Below, piece after piece: positions 55,354 to 64,000 of a stretch of 64,000 nt of DNA. Within the stretch, counting starts at the first letter, position 1; each line of letters starts with the position of its first letter. The position numbers and the translations under genes were made by a program. Origin of the DNA: Adiantum capillus-veneris (Eukaryota; Streptophyta; Polypodiopsida; Polypodiales; Pteridaceae); NCBI GenBank assembly GCA_014529385.2, contig CM043966.1, positions 144,876,711-144,940,710 of the forward strand. Reading direction: 5' to 3'. Under the pieces are notes generated by a model, which was not told where the DNA came from, did no database searches, and worked only from the letters and a program-made list of their open reading frames with translations.

Positions 55354-57154
55354 AATGGTAAGGCATGCTTTTCTTACACACTTTCAATTGGTGGAAGACC
55401 CACAAAAGGTATGGCAGTCTATTCAAGGCTTAGTACAAGATGAAGGCCAAACCATAGAAGACTTTCTCAAGGCATTCAATGCGTTATGGGCAAAGTGGTG
55501 TACATCTTTGGGGGCTGAAATTCCTCCAGCCATGTTGAAGAAGGACAGGTTTCTTGCAAGCTTGAGGAGTAACCTACTCTTGAAGGTAGAGCTTAAGCAG
55601 CCAAGGACCTTTGAGGAGGCAGTTGAAATTGCAAAGAATAAAGAGTTGAAAGCAGAGCGTCTTCATCAACTTGGAATCAATGTGGAGCCAAAGCTTGAAG
55701 TGAAAGCGGTAGAGCAACCAAGGGTCCTCATCAGGGAGCCAGGTTATGATCAACAAGCTTCTCATGATGTGAATGCCTTTCGCAAGGAGATGCAAGAGGT
55801 TGTCGGTCTTATGAAGAATCTTAGTGTGCATATGATGGGAGGTGGAAGAGGTCAAACTTATGGATATGGACGTGGTTATGGAAGCAATGAGGGTTATACA
55901 GGTGGTAGAGGAAGAGGCATGGCTGGAAGAGGGGATATGTTTCAATGCTACAATTGTGGTGAATGGGGTCATAAAAGCCCTCAATGTGACAAGCCAAAGA
56001 GAATGGGTGGCGACATGTTTCCTCTTCCTCCACAAATTCCTTCTCGAGCTCAAGATTATGGTATTGAGATTAAAGGGGAAGCAGGACCAAGTGGATTGAC
56101 AACAGAAGAGAAGGGCAAAACAAAAGTGGTAAGCATAATCCGTTTGGAGAAGAAAGAGGATGATTTGGGAGCTATGGTCATGCCTGTAGGTAAGAGGGTT
56201 ACAAGAGATCATGACATGAGTGATGCAAGTCCCAGCCATAAAAGAGGGAAACAGGTTGAAACAGGTACAGGTAAAGAGAATAAGAAGAGAAAGCCCAGGA
56301 AATATTACAATGCATCCGACTTTCCTTTGGGAGAAGGGATACCAAATTATAGTTTAAGGGCTGATTTGGTGGGTAGAAAGGCTGATGTTACCTTTGGGCA
56401 ACTCATGGAGATGTGTCCCAAGTTAAAGAGGCAATGGAAGCACGTAGTCAACCCCATGAAGAAGGAGCCTGCAAGGGGGTCAGTGAGAGTCTTGTCTTTG
56501 AATGAGCTACCTGATATATGTCCTAATATGGATGCATGGCATAAGAGGAAGTGCATTGGAGAGGCTTATATTGATGGAGGTGCACAGGTATGTGTTATTA
56601 CTCAAGCTTGTGTATCAAAGTTGGGACTCAACATGGTGAAGAATTCACGTTTTCGCATAAAGCTTGCCAACCAATCAAGGGTGAGGTGCTTGGGAGTTGT
56701 AAAGGACTTGGAGGTGGATGTATTTGATGTTAAAGTTCTGGTCAATTGCCATGTTATGCCCGTGGGTATTGGTGCTTTCCCTCTCATCCTTGGAAGACCA
56801 TGGTTACAGGCAACCAAAGCTATACAGGATTGGGGACATGGTACCATCACTATCTACAATAGAAGGGGTGATAAGAAGAGGTTTGACATCGCTAGCAAGC
56901 AATCTTTGGATGCTGATTTTGATGAGAAAAGTGATGAAGAAGAGTACTCAAGTGAAGAAGAAGACAATAGGGATGAGGGCAATGAAGTGGAAGATAGCAG
57001 CGATAGTGATCTAGATGTTTCCTCCTTGTTTCTTGAAGAAGAGCATGATGAGAACCAAATATTTCTTGGCCTTATGGAGAATAAGGATATCTCTAATCCT
57101 TATGAGCAAATTGAAGAGCTGATGCAACCCAAAGTTCAACCTAATGTCTCTTAA
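55343..57154 (+). CDS. G3 gag C-terminal part, zinc knuckle and protease
   Basis: 603 open codons. Capsid: RHAFLTHFQLVEDPQKVW, EDFLKAFNALWAKW and SLRSNLLLKVELKQP. A Gly/Arg/Tyr-rich linker (GYGRGYGSNEGYTGGRGRG) near residues 170-195. Zinc knuckle CYNCGEWGHKSPQC at about residues 203-216. Protease from about residue 410: AYIDGGAQVCVI active site and FPLILGRPWL. An acidic C-terminal tail (SDEEEYSSEEEDN) lies before the stop. The true start is upstream in the frameshifted segment from 55135. The frame ends naturally, but no polymerase frame follows before G4. Confidence 0.88.
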   Translation: MTYEMVRHAFLTHFQLVEDPQKVWQSIQGLVQDEGQTIEDFLKAFNALWAKWCTSLGAEIPPAMLKKDRFLASLRSNLLLKVELKQPRTFEEAVEIAKNKELKAERLHQLGINVEPKLEVKAVEQPRVLIREPGYDQQASHDVNAFRKEMQEVVGLMKNLSVHMMGGGRGQTYGYGRGYGSNEGYTGGRGRGMAGRGDMFQCYNCGEWGHKSPQCDKPKRMGGDMFPLPPQIPSRAQDYGIEIKGEAGPSGLTTEEKGKTKVVSIIRLEKKEDDLGAMVMPVGKRVTRDHDMSDASPSHKRGKQVETGTGKENKKRKPRKYYNASDFPLGEGIPNYSLRADLVGRKADVTFGQLMEMCPKLKRQWKHVVNPMKKEPARGSVRVLSLNELPDICPNMDAWHKRKCIGEAYIDGGAQVCVITQACVSKLGLNMVKNSRFRIKLANQSRVRCLGVVKDLEVDVFDVKVLVNCHVMPVGIGAFPLILGRPWLQATKAIQDWGHGTITIYNRRGDKKRFDIASKQSLDADFDEKSDEEEYSSEEEDNRDEGNEVEDSSDSDLDVSSLFLEEEHDENQIFLGLMENKDISNPYEQIEELMQPKVQPNVS

Positions 57155-57442
57155 CCCTCACGGCTCATAGACACCCTATCACCTACGATGGACGCGTATT
57201 ATGTATTTGGTAGAGTCAGGTACCGGGCTTGTCGGTCCAATAGGGAAAGATAGAGTGATCGCCGATGAGAGGCGCACTTTAACTTGGACATTCAAGGGAT
57301 TAGTTGGTTAAGCATGGGCGCCCAAGTGTGAATGGGGTGAGCTCCTATAAAAGCCAACTAAACCTAATTTTTACTCATTCTCTCATTTGTGCAATTGAAG
57401 AGTGCTCTTGCTCCATCTCCATCTTCTTCTTCTTCACCTCCT

Positions 57443-57479
<37 letters not shown>

Positions 57480-57729
57480 GAGAGTGTGTGTGCGATCGAG
57501 CATTACGAAGGCACGACGGCGGCGAAGCGGTTGAGCGCGGCACGACTGCAGCTTCTTCTTCATCGCGGCGAGGAATCCACCACGAAGGCGAGCGTAGAGC
57601 GGTGAGTGACACACCCTTTGTTTTCTTGAGCTTGCTAGTTTAGTCTTGTTGTGTGCTTGGAGCCGTTTGTAGCTCGCATACGGTGTATCGGCAAGTCTCT
57701 TGCTTCGACAGTGCGGCAAGGAGCGCACA
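57155..57729 (+). repeat. Probable G4 5' LTR (right part)
   Basis: Ends in GCGCACA four bases before an Asp-tRNA primer site. It contains TATAAAAG at 57346-57353 and a (GT)n(GA)n run at 57444-57479. The left edge is uncertain. It does not resemble the start of the LTR seen at 63864, so this LTR may be 5' truncated at the G3 junction. Confidence 0.6.
57346..57353 (+). promoter_or_regulatory. Candidate TATA box in G4 LTR
   Basis: TATAAAAG in GAGCTCCTATAAAAGCCAAC, about 380 bp before the primer site, an ordinary place for an LTR promoter. Confidence 0.6.
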
Positions 57730-57733
57730 TTTT

Positions 57734-57752
57734 TGGCGCCGCTGCCGGGGAT
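57734..57752 (+). other. G4 primer-binding site (Asp-tRNA type)
   Basis: TGGCGCCGCTGCCGGGGAT matches the complement of the plant tRNA-Asp 3' end with one change. It is the same primer type as in the LARD-like element. Confidence 0.9.
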
Positions 57753-58715
57753 ATGCCCTACACTAAGCTCGGTTAGCACTTTACGCTTCCTTGTGGTGCA
57801 ATTTCTATCATAGGAAAGGCAGGGAAGGAGTGTGTGGAGATTTCTATTTTTTGCGTTTTCTGCATTTGCTGTCAAGTTTCAATTTCTGCTATTGTCTGCG
57901 TTTTTTCAATCTCCGCAATTCCTGCATTTTCAAGTTCGGCGTTTTCAATTTCTGCAATTTTCTGCATTTCTGCGTTTTTTTAATTTTCTGCAATTTCAAC
58001 GTTTTTCTGCAATTTCTGCATTTCAGCGTTTTTTTAATTTTCTGCAATTTCTGCATTTTTTGCAATTTCTGCGTTTTTTTCTGCAATTTCTGCAATTTCT
58101 GCAATTTCTCAATTTTCTACATATCTGCGTTTTCAATTTCTGTATTTTCTGCACCAAAAAGAAAAAGAAAAAAAATTCCAAAAAAAATATTAAAAACGCG
58201 AGCAGGGCGGCGAAATTTTTCGAAAATAAAAAACGTGACTCTTAAAACGTACGGGTTGGTTTGTATAAAAGATAGATCGGGATCATTTTCCCAAGCCCAA
58301 GCCCAAGCCCAAGCCCAGGCCCAGGCCCAGGCCTCAGTCCTCAGTCCTATGATATATACTAGACTCACTCTTATATATATACCCTACTCCCTCAAGAGAG
58401 AATGAGAGCATGTGGGACAAGTCCTCCACTCTCCTCCTTTCTCTTCCCACTTGCACCCTTAGACTTTCTAGTTTGGGCCTAGTTCCCTACTGGAAATTGA
58501 CAGTTTTAGGGATTCCGAGAGCATAGAGTGACCAAACGGAGGGCTGTAAAGCACGGCACGACCCTCTGACCGATACGCTCGTTTCGAGCTATCACACGAC
58601 CCATTCCACGACACGCTCTAAAAACTCTAGCAAAAAAACAAACAAAAAACACGCTAAAAACTAGTCACAAGGCCTCCTAGAGCAGCTTTTTGACACCTTA
58701 GGGTATCAAAAGCAC
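57753..58715 (+). repeat. G4 leader with TTTCTGCAATTTCTGCG repeats
   Basis: From about 57838 to 58155 a degenerate tandem array of TTTCTGCAA, TTTCTGCG and TTTCTGCATT units. At 58292-58335 a hexamer array (CCCAAG then CCCAGG) and a TCAGTCC pair. These give artificial FCNFCIF-like and AQAQAQ frames. No gene is supported here. Confidence 0.85.
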
Positions 58716-61700
58716 ATGCACTTACGCTCTGGGCGGGTGCTAGAACACGAGCATATTGAGGGTGCCTCTGTTCATACGGACACCCATTACCCATCCACGA
58801 TAGGATCTAGACCCTCAGCAGGGACACAAGGTAGCACCACCCAAGACCCTAAAATAGCCGCTAGTGATTCCTCCTCCGACTCACAAATCATGGAAGCATA
58901 CCCTACCCAAAACACTGAGAGAGAAGGCCATGCACCTCCCGAAGCTCCACAGCCTAGTACTAGTATGTTTAGCCGTTTCATGGAAACATTAGGTAGAGCT
59001 ACTCGCTCGGAACCTAATGCAGATGAAGCACGCGAAGGGGGTGGGGAAGTGGACTCTCCTTTCACATCGCACGTGGACCCCACACCCCCAAAGAGTGTCC
59101 ATGTGGATATCCTGCCAACTTCTTACCAAGAAGGCCCTGTTGAGCTGCCTCCTTCAGAATTTCCCTCTAGAGTACCGTTGGTGACAAGTAAAACCACGGG
59201 GAGCAACATTGCTTCTACCTCACAAGAAACCGTCAACACGTCGACTCTAGAAGGATTGTTCATTAATGATCATTGGACATACGACCTCCACACTGAGGTG
59301 TTGACGGATCTACACTCTGGCCACGCCTACCATGTAGGATGGATAGAGATTGTACAATCCACTTCTAGTGCCACGAGCATCGAAGATCAACAAAAAATGA
59401 TCTGTAATGTTATCCATGGCATTATTCAATCAGAAAGGCAAAACCGAGGGGTAAATATACTCTCAACTGGCCCCATGAGATTTCTGGATACGAGCAAGGC
59501 TCAACAGCCTACTCTATCACAAATGGAGACTCCTGTAATGAGCCCCATGGACCCATCTTACGTCATTTCACCTGGGGTCTCTATGCAATCTGAGCCTCCG
59601 AGCGACAACTTTAGCTTCCCTAACTTGGCTCAACCCTCTATTAAGGAAAACCCAGTGCTCACTCCAGGGATAAGCCTGACAGAGAATGTACCGATGATAT
59701 CTACGGTTAGCGCAGTGCCACTACCTAGTGTCGTAGTACCTAATATGGGGCCTCGACCGTATGTGCCTCTAGCCCCTTATGCACACATGGCCCCCACACC
59801 TCCAATTGTACCACTTGCTTATGCTCCTCGAGTGCCGCTCCCTAGCTCTTATCCGAGTGGACCTATGCCCGGTTATGTTCCATATCCTGCATCATCTACA
59901 CATATGCCAAGACCGGCACCCGTCCCTCTCCCACATATGATTCCAAGAGTACCTCCACCGGCCCTACCTCCTCACATAGGTGACTTGGCAGCGTTTGCTC
60001 AAACCATAGGTCGATCTATCGCGGAAAATATGCATCATGCATCTGATAGAGAGCCTAGAAGTAAGGCAGTACAAATTGCCAAACTCACGCAAAAATTCAA
60101 TGGGGACGAAGATGCTAGGAAACACATTGAAGTGTTTGAACAAGTATGTGATTCCTTAGGGGAACGCAACGAACTACATAAGTGCAATGCCTTAAGCTTG
60201 ACATTAAGTGGGAAGGCTGGAGATTGGTATAGGACCCTAAGGGTGGACGAGAAAACAATCTACCCTACCCTTCGAAGGTTGTTTCTAAAGGAGTACATAC
60301 GAGAAGGTGTGCTTTGGGGTGTAGCATCTCAGCTACAGAAGGCCGAACGTAAGGAAGGAGAGTCAGTAAGGGACTTCATTAGTCGTCTAAAGCACTTAAA
60401 CTCTCGCTGCCCTGTAAATGAGCGCTTCAACAATAACCAACTTCTTGATCGATTCATTCGAGGGTTGAGGAATGAAGGAATCTATAATGGACTAGTGATT
60501 AGAGGTATCACAACCTGGGAAGATGTCACTGCCAATGCAATCCAACTAGAGGACAACTTGATGATAGCAGGCATGAGGGTGTCTACTGACACGAGATCCA
60601 CTAGCTCACAAGCCATTGAGTATGAACCCATGACTGCAAAGCCCATTGCCAATGAGCCAAAGGTATTTGAGACATTCTTGACAGACCTCACCAAGGCAAT
60701 CCAAGAGTCTCTTAAGGATAATCGACCCCCTCAAAATAGTCACATGTATCCAAGAAGGGAGCAACAATGGTGTTCCATTTGCTTAGGTCCACATAGCACT
60801 AGTGAGTGCCCTACGTTTAGAGTAAAATTTAATGGAACTTGCAACGCATGTGGTAGGTATGGTCACCAAGCTAAGGATTGTTTAATGATCAAACGTATGA
60901 TGGCAAATAGACCACCTGTAGCCTGGACGGATGCACCTCGAGCTCCTGCATTGATGCCTACTCCACCTGTTGAGCAACTACCGCAACACATGGTCCCTAG
61001 ATCTCAAAATGTTGTACAAGCTACACCGCTACCACCTCCTGTGCTAGGACCGCAGCCCCCGCATCCAAGAGTCGCCCCTATGAACCAAGTGGGTTGCGAG
61101 CCATCAAATGCTTATGCAGATGGCTGTGAGGAGGAAATAGACACTAGTTGTTGGGGGCAAGTCAAGCCGGTTTATCAAGCTGCTGCTCTCGCATCCAGAG
61201 GTCAAAATATCAACACCCAGGCTAGGAGGCCACCTCTTCAATGCTACGAGTGTGGTGGACCACATCGAGTAGCGGAGTGCCCTATTAGGCTGCAAAAGAA
61301 TGCTGCACAGATGCAAGTGAATCAAGGGAGCACGTTTGCAATGCCAATACTCACATGTAATCGTTGTGGCATAGATCACTTGATTGCCCAATGCCCCTAT
61401 AACCCAAATTCGCCTAAAATCACACCCCTAAATTTGGTCGAAATTGCTAGTGTGACATCACCAATACCACCCGTCGCACCCGCTTATGCGATTACACGGT
61501 CCATGCTTCAAGGGCCAGGACATATCCTCGAAGAGAGAGATACCGCGTCAGTTATCCAAGCAAAGAAAAAGAAGACACAAAGGAAGAAGTCGCAGAATAC
61601 GGAAAATTCAAAGCCAAGTTCCAAAACAAACATAGGAACAGGAGATGACCCCGTGTATATGAATGACCTCGAGGATGATTCAGATTCAGTCGAGACAATG

Positions 61701-63323
61701 GAGACTAGAACCAATACCACAAAGGGAAAGACCGACAAAGAAAACCGTAACATGGAACCAAATGAAAACCGAATAAGAGAAAACCATAAAGAGCCTCTGA
61801 AAACACCACAAGTGTTTCCAAATCCAATCCAAGACCCCCAAGATAAACCGCAGGGGCAAAAAGGGAAGAATCGTAAAAAGAAGATTGGGACGTACCCAAA
61901 CCCAGTAGACGAGATTGAGCAGGTGAAACATCTAAGAGGTTTAGTGGAGGAGACTCAAAGGAAACTAGAACCAGAACCCATGCATGTCAAAATTCATGAC
62001 ACAGTGTTTCCCACGCAAGTTCATCCACCCCACATGAACCATAGACCGTTAGCCATATCTAGTATCATCCAAGAAGGGAGTGAGGACGGGACATCAGAAA
62101 GTGAGCATACACCCTTCTTGTTGGAAAGGATGTTTAACGAAGGAATACCTGATCCCATTGAGGAATATGAGATTCCATCCTCACCAGTTCCTAGTCAGGG
62201 ACCTACACCCTGCAAAACGCCAATGAATGTTGCCAAACTAGTGGACTTCATGTCTTCTGAGGTCCGAACCACGATCATAGCAAAGCTGTATGGAGATCCT
62301 GAGTTATTCCTTGCACTTCGAGCATTCCTTAACGGAGAGCTACGAACGGGATTACCGCAGTTTGCGCAACCAAATAGGCCTGACTCGATTATGATTGATG
62401 AGGAAAATCATGTGCAATCACTTGACTTAGATGGACACGAGTCTGTGATCGAGGTACCCATTAACGAATTAGGGCAGTATTTTGAAGGCGACGAGTCTAA
62501 TGCGACCCTACCCATCACTACCAAGGGATTAACTATAAAGGGAATTCTTGATGGTGGTGCGGGAGCTAGCATCGTTACAAAAGATTGTTGGGAATCCATG
62601 GGAAAACCCCGCCTCAGTGTTACTAACATTGTGGTAAAGATGGCAAATGGTACCATAGCCAAACCTATGGGGATGCTCAAGGATCTTAAGATCAAAGTTC
62701 TAGGACACAAGGTACGACATACGTTCATTGTAATGGATTTCTCTAAACACCTTATGTCATATGAAATGATTTTAGGACGACCATTCATGAGGGAAGCACA
62801 AATGGTTCACGATTGGTCTAAAAATCATGTCTATTTGCAATTCCAAGACTCTGTCCTTAGAGTGGATTTGGTGACTGATAAGGTACACCCCTTAGGGAGT
62901 AAAACCATTATTGATCATTGCTCTGACACCACGGTTCACTCGGCCCCACTACAATATTGTTACACTTGTAAGAAGGATACAGACATTGGCCAAGATTCTC
63001 CTTACATGGATGTGTTACCGGGTATGACGGAATCAGACAATGTGGATTGGGTCCACCTAGCATCAACCATAGACACTTGGGGAAATAGGGGGACGACCTG
63101 GGTAACACCTGAGGGGGATGAAATGCCTGTACCCTTAAATATGCTACAAGCAATGCATATCGCTTCCGACAAGACTCATCCTAATGTAACGAAGAAAACA
63201 TACAAGTGGGTCCCTAAAGATTCTTTAGTGACCATAGCTAGTGCTAAAAAACAGAAGCCTTGTAAGAAACGTACCACTCGCTCCAAGAAAAGTAAGAAAA
63301 TGTTGCGATGGATCCCTAAATGA
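58716..63323 (+). CDS. G4 long gag-protease polyprotein
   Basis: 1535 codons starting MHLRSGRVLEHEHIEG. The N-terminal 330 residues are Ser/Thr/Pro-rich and unassigned. Residues about 345-425 are strongly Pro-rich. Residues about 445-600 form a retrotransposon gag capsid (AGDWYRTLRVDE, YPTLRRLFLKEYI, RFNNNQLLDRFIRGLRNEGI). Four zinc knuckles follow: CSICLGPHSTSEC (~686), CNACGRYGHQAKDC (~708), CYECGGPHRVAEC (~842) and CNRCGIDHLIAQC (~881). Three have CX2CX3HX4C spacing. A Lys-rich linker precedes a retropepsin near 1278 (GILDGGAGASIV) with MILGRPFM. No reverse transcriptase, RNase H or integrase follows. It ends in TGA at 63321-63323, and the same frame stays open after it. Gag would assemble particles in the cytoplasm. 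Confidence 0.9.
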   Translation: MHLRSGRVLEHEHIEGASVHTDTHYPSTIGSRPSAGTQGSTTQDPKIAASDSSSDSQIMEAYPTQNTEREGHAPPEAPQPSTSMFSRFMETLGRATRSEPNADEAREGGGEVDSPFTSHVDPTPPKSVHVDILPTSYQEGPVELPPSEFPSRVPLVTSKTTGSNIASTSQETVNTSTLEGLFINDHWTYDLHTEVLTDLHSGHAYHVGWIEIVQSTSSATSIEDQQKMICNVIHGIIQSERQNRGVNILSTGPMRFLDTSKAQQPTLSQMETPVMSPMDPSYVISPGVSMQSEPPSDNFSFPNLAQPSIKENPVLTPGISLTENVPMISTVSAVPLPSVVVPNMGPRPYVPLAPYAHMAPTPPIVPLAYAPRVPLPSSYPSGPMPGYVPYPASSTHMPRPAPVPLPHMIPRVPPPALPPHIGDLAAFAQTIGRSIAENMHHASDREPRSKAVQIAKLTQKFNGDEDARKHIEVFEQVCDSLGERNELHKCNALSLTLSGKAGDWYRTLRVDEKTIYPTLRRLFLKEYIREGVLWGVASQLQKAERKEGESVRDFISRLKHLNSRCPVNERFNNNQLLDRFIRGLRNEGIYNGLVIRGITTWEDVTANAIQLEDNLMIAGMRVSTDTRSTSSQAIEYEPMTAKPIANEPKVFETFLTDLTKAIQESLKDNRPPQNSHMYPRREQQWCSICLGPHSTSECPTFRVKFNGTCNACGRYGHQAKDCLMIKRMMANRPPVAWTDAPRAPALMPTPPVEQLPQHMVPRSQNVVQATPLPPPVLGPQPPHPRVAPMNQVGCEPSNAYADGCEEEIDTSCWGQVKPVYQAAALASRGQNINTQARRPPLQCYECGGPHRVAECPIRLQKNAAQMQVNQGSTFAMPILTCNRCGIDHLIAQCPYNPNSPKITPLNLVEIASVTSPIPPVAPAYAITRSMLQGPGHILEERDTASVIQAKKKKTQRKKSQNTENSKPSSKTNIGTGDDPVYMNDLEDDSDSVETMETRTNTTKGKTDKENRNMEPNENRIRENHKEPLKTPQVFPNPIQDPQDKPQGQKGKNRKKKIGTYPNPVDEIEQVKHLRGLVEETQRKLEPEPMHVKIHDTVFPTQVHPPHMNHRPLAISSIIQEGSEDGTSESEHTPFLLERMFNEGIPDPIEEYEIPSSPVPSQGPTPCKTPMNVAKLVDFMSSEVRTTIIAKLYGDPELFLALRAFLNGELRTGLPQFAQPNRPDSIMIDEENHVQSLDLDGHESVIEVPINELGQYFEGDESNATLPITTKGLTIKGILDGGAGASIVTKDCWESMGKPRLSVTNIVVKMANGTIAKPMGMLKDLKIKVLGHKVRHTFIVMDFSKHLMSYEMILGRPFMREAQMVHDWSKNHVYLQFQDSVLRVDLVTDKVHPLGSKTIIDHCSDTTVHSAPLQYCYTCKKDTDIGQDSPYMDVLPGMTESDNVDWVHLASTIDTWGNRGTTWVTPEGDEMPVPLNMLQAMHIASDKTHPNVTKKTYKWVPKDSLVTIASAKKQKPCKKRTTRSKKSKKMLRWIPK

Positions 63324-63842
63324 CTATTGGAAGCCCAAGGCTACTATCAAGGAAATGATCAAATCTGGGTGCCGAAACGTAGATTGTGCTCTTACCTATC
63401 ACCTGACCCAAGTGAGCCCAATCCCGTAGCTCCAAAACGAATCAATGATCGTGGAAAGAAAAAAATCACAGAATGCTACACACCTAGTCCAGAGCTAGTT
63501 TGGGTGCCAAAGAAAGAACGATTTGTTCCACCTAGCTCAGGAAGGGGGGAGTCCCATGAAGATTCTAGCTCCTCATGTAATACATCCATAGAGGTAAAAG
63601 CTTCTACACAGCCTCCATCTATAGTAGTGGACCTCCATGAAGCTACAAAAGAATCCACACCTCCCAGTGTTCAAGAATCACCTAATGAACCACTTCAAGT
63701 TCGATCCTGGGAGAGTACCTTACCACCCTTGCAACTTGACGAGGCACCTAGGGTAATAGAAAACTACTGGCAAAAATCCTCACCTATTACCAACTGGAAC
63801 AATTGGTTTCAAAGGGTGACAAGCTCATTTCAAACGGTATGA
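63324..63842 (+). pseudogene. G4 polyprotein, C-terminal extension after the TGA
   Basis: In frame with the preceding 1535 codons and open for 172 more to a natural stop at 63840-63842. It repeats the W-V-P-K motif (QIWVPKRRL, LVWVPKKERFVPP) found before the TGA (YKWVPKDSL, LRWIPK). It is rich in Ser/Pro/Glu and ends NNWFQRVTSSFQTV. Continuity of style suggests the TGA is a mutation or is read through. Function unknown. Confidence 0.75.
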
Positions 63843-63849
63843 TCTACCC

Positions 63850-63863
63850 AAGGAAGGGGGGAG
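63850..63863 (+). other. G4 polypurine tract
   Basis: AAGGAAGGGGGGAG immediately before a TGTTTGTGG start, just after the last stop codon. This is the usual position for plus-strand priming at a 3' LTR. Confidence 0.85.
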
Positions 63864-64000
63864 TGTTTGTGGACATCCATCATTCACTTGTTTCCCTCTC
63901 AACCTTTTTCCCTGACCTCTCAATTCCGATCTTAGGGAATGTATATATATAGCCTTATACTCACAAAAAAATAAATAAAAATAAAGAGCAAGAGCAATTA
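63864..64000 (+). repeat. Start of G4 3' LTR (cut by window end)
   Basis: Begins TGTTTGTGGACATCC directly after the polypurine tract and contains a GTATATATATAGCC TATA-like stretch near 63940. Its partner cannot be confirmed in this window. Confidence 0.6.

Larger units (their letters stand above)
54199..57154 (+). mobile_element. G3: Ty3/gypsy LTR, gag and protease (3' truncated)
   Basis: The LTR 54199-55070 has TGTTGGG...CCCAACA ends. It is followed by a candidate primer site (TTTTGGTGCCCGCC) and a gag-protease pseudogene. No reverse transcriptase or second LTR follows; G4 sequence begins after 57154. G3 sits in the end of G1 LTR1: CCGT before 36369 and CTGT beside 54199 (minus strand) look like a 4-bp target duplication with one change. 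Confidence 0.82.

Noticed and set aside
55574-56239. 221-codon minus-strand frame
   Set aside because: It is antisense to the G3 gag frame, which has clear domains. No motif on the minus strand.
57791-58405. 204-residue FCNFCIF-rich frame
   Set aside because: It is the translation of degenerate TTTCTGCAATTTCTGCG repeats in the G4 leader.

Overview
The window looks like nuclear DNA from a seed plant, most likely an angiosperm. The evidence is Ty1/copia and Ty3/gypsy elements with plant-type primer-binding sites (initiator Met-tRNA and Asp-tRNA), a chromodomain integrase, En/Spm (CACTA) TNP2-type transposases with GT-AG introns, and long AT-rich non-coding stretches with many microsatellites. 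I found no host gene, rRNA, functional tRNA or CRISPR array. Nearly everything recognisable is transposable-element sequence, as in plant pericentromeric or intergenic heterochromatin. The species cannot be named from the sequence.

Layout. 0.6-10.5 kb: a degenerate CACTA element (here CACTA-B, minus strand), interrupted by a complete but dead CACTA-A at 1599-8116 with a GAT target duplication. 10.5-16.0 kb: AT-rich non-coding DNA with several short tandem repeats. 16.0-17.3 kb: a small LTR next to a plus-strand CACTA-B transposase fragment. 17.3-31.2 kb: an LTR element with ~840-bp LTRs, an Asp-tRNA primer site and no recognisable coding interior. It carries an extra copy of its 5' leader beyond its 3' LTR, and a very young copia element (Copia-1, 20314-25498, near-identical LTRs, ATCTT target duplication) sits inside it. 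31.2-33.1 kb: the end of another small LTR element. 33.1-44.3 kb: plus-strand CACTA-B, interrupted by the ~2.5-kb LTRs and integrase of a Ty3 element (G1) at 33902-40290 and by a chromovirus remnant at 42337-43610. 44.3-54.2 kb: the gag, protease, reverse transcriptase and two RNase H domains of G1 on the opposite strand, with a second copia element (Copia-2, 47737-53286) inside. 54.2-57.15 kb: the LTR, gag and protease of a related Ty3 element (G3). 57.15-64.0 kb: G4, an element with an Asp-tRNA primer site and a very long gag-protease frame without reverse transcriptase; it runs off the window.

Insertion order can be read from the nesting. CACTA-B is oldest. G1, the chromovirus and CACTA-A went into it, G3 into a G1 LTR, and Copia-2 into G1. 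Copia-1 is youngest by its LTRs (one 2-bp indel, no substitutions, against 9 of 192 differences in Copia-2). Most coding frames carry stops or frameshifts, and several stops are explainable as C-to-T changes. The two most unusual items are G1, whose body is split into two opposite-strand pieces that fit together at two separate points, and G4, a long gag-protease protein with four zinc knuckles and a repeated W-V/I-P-K motif.
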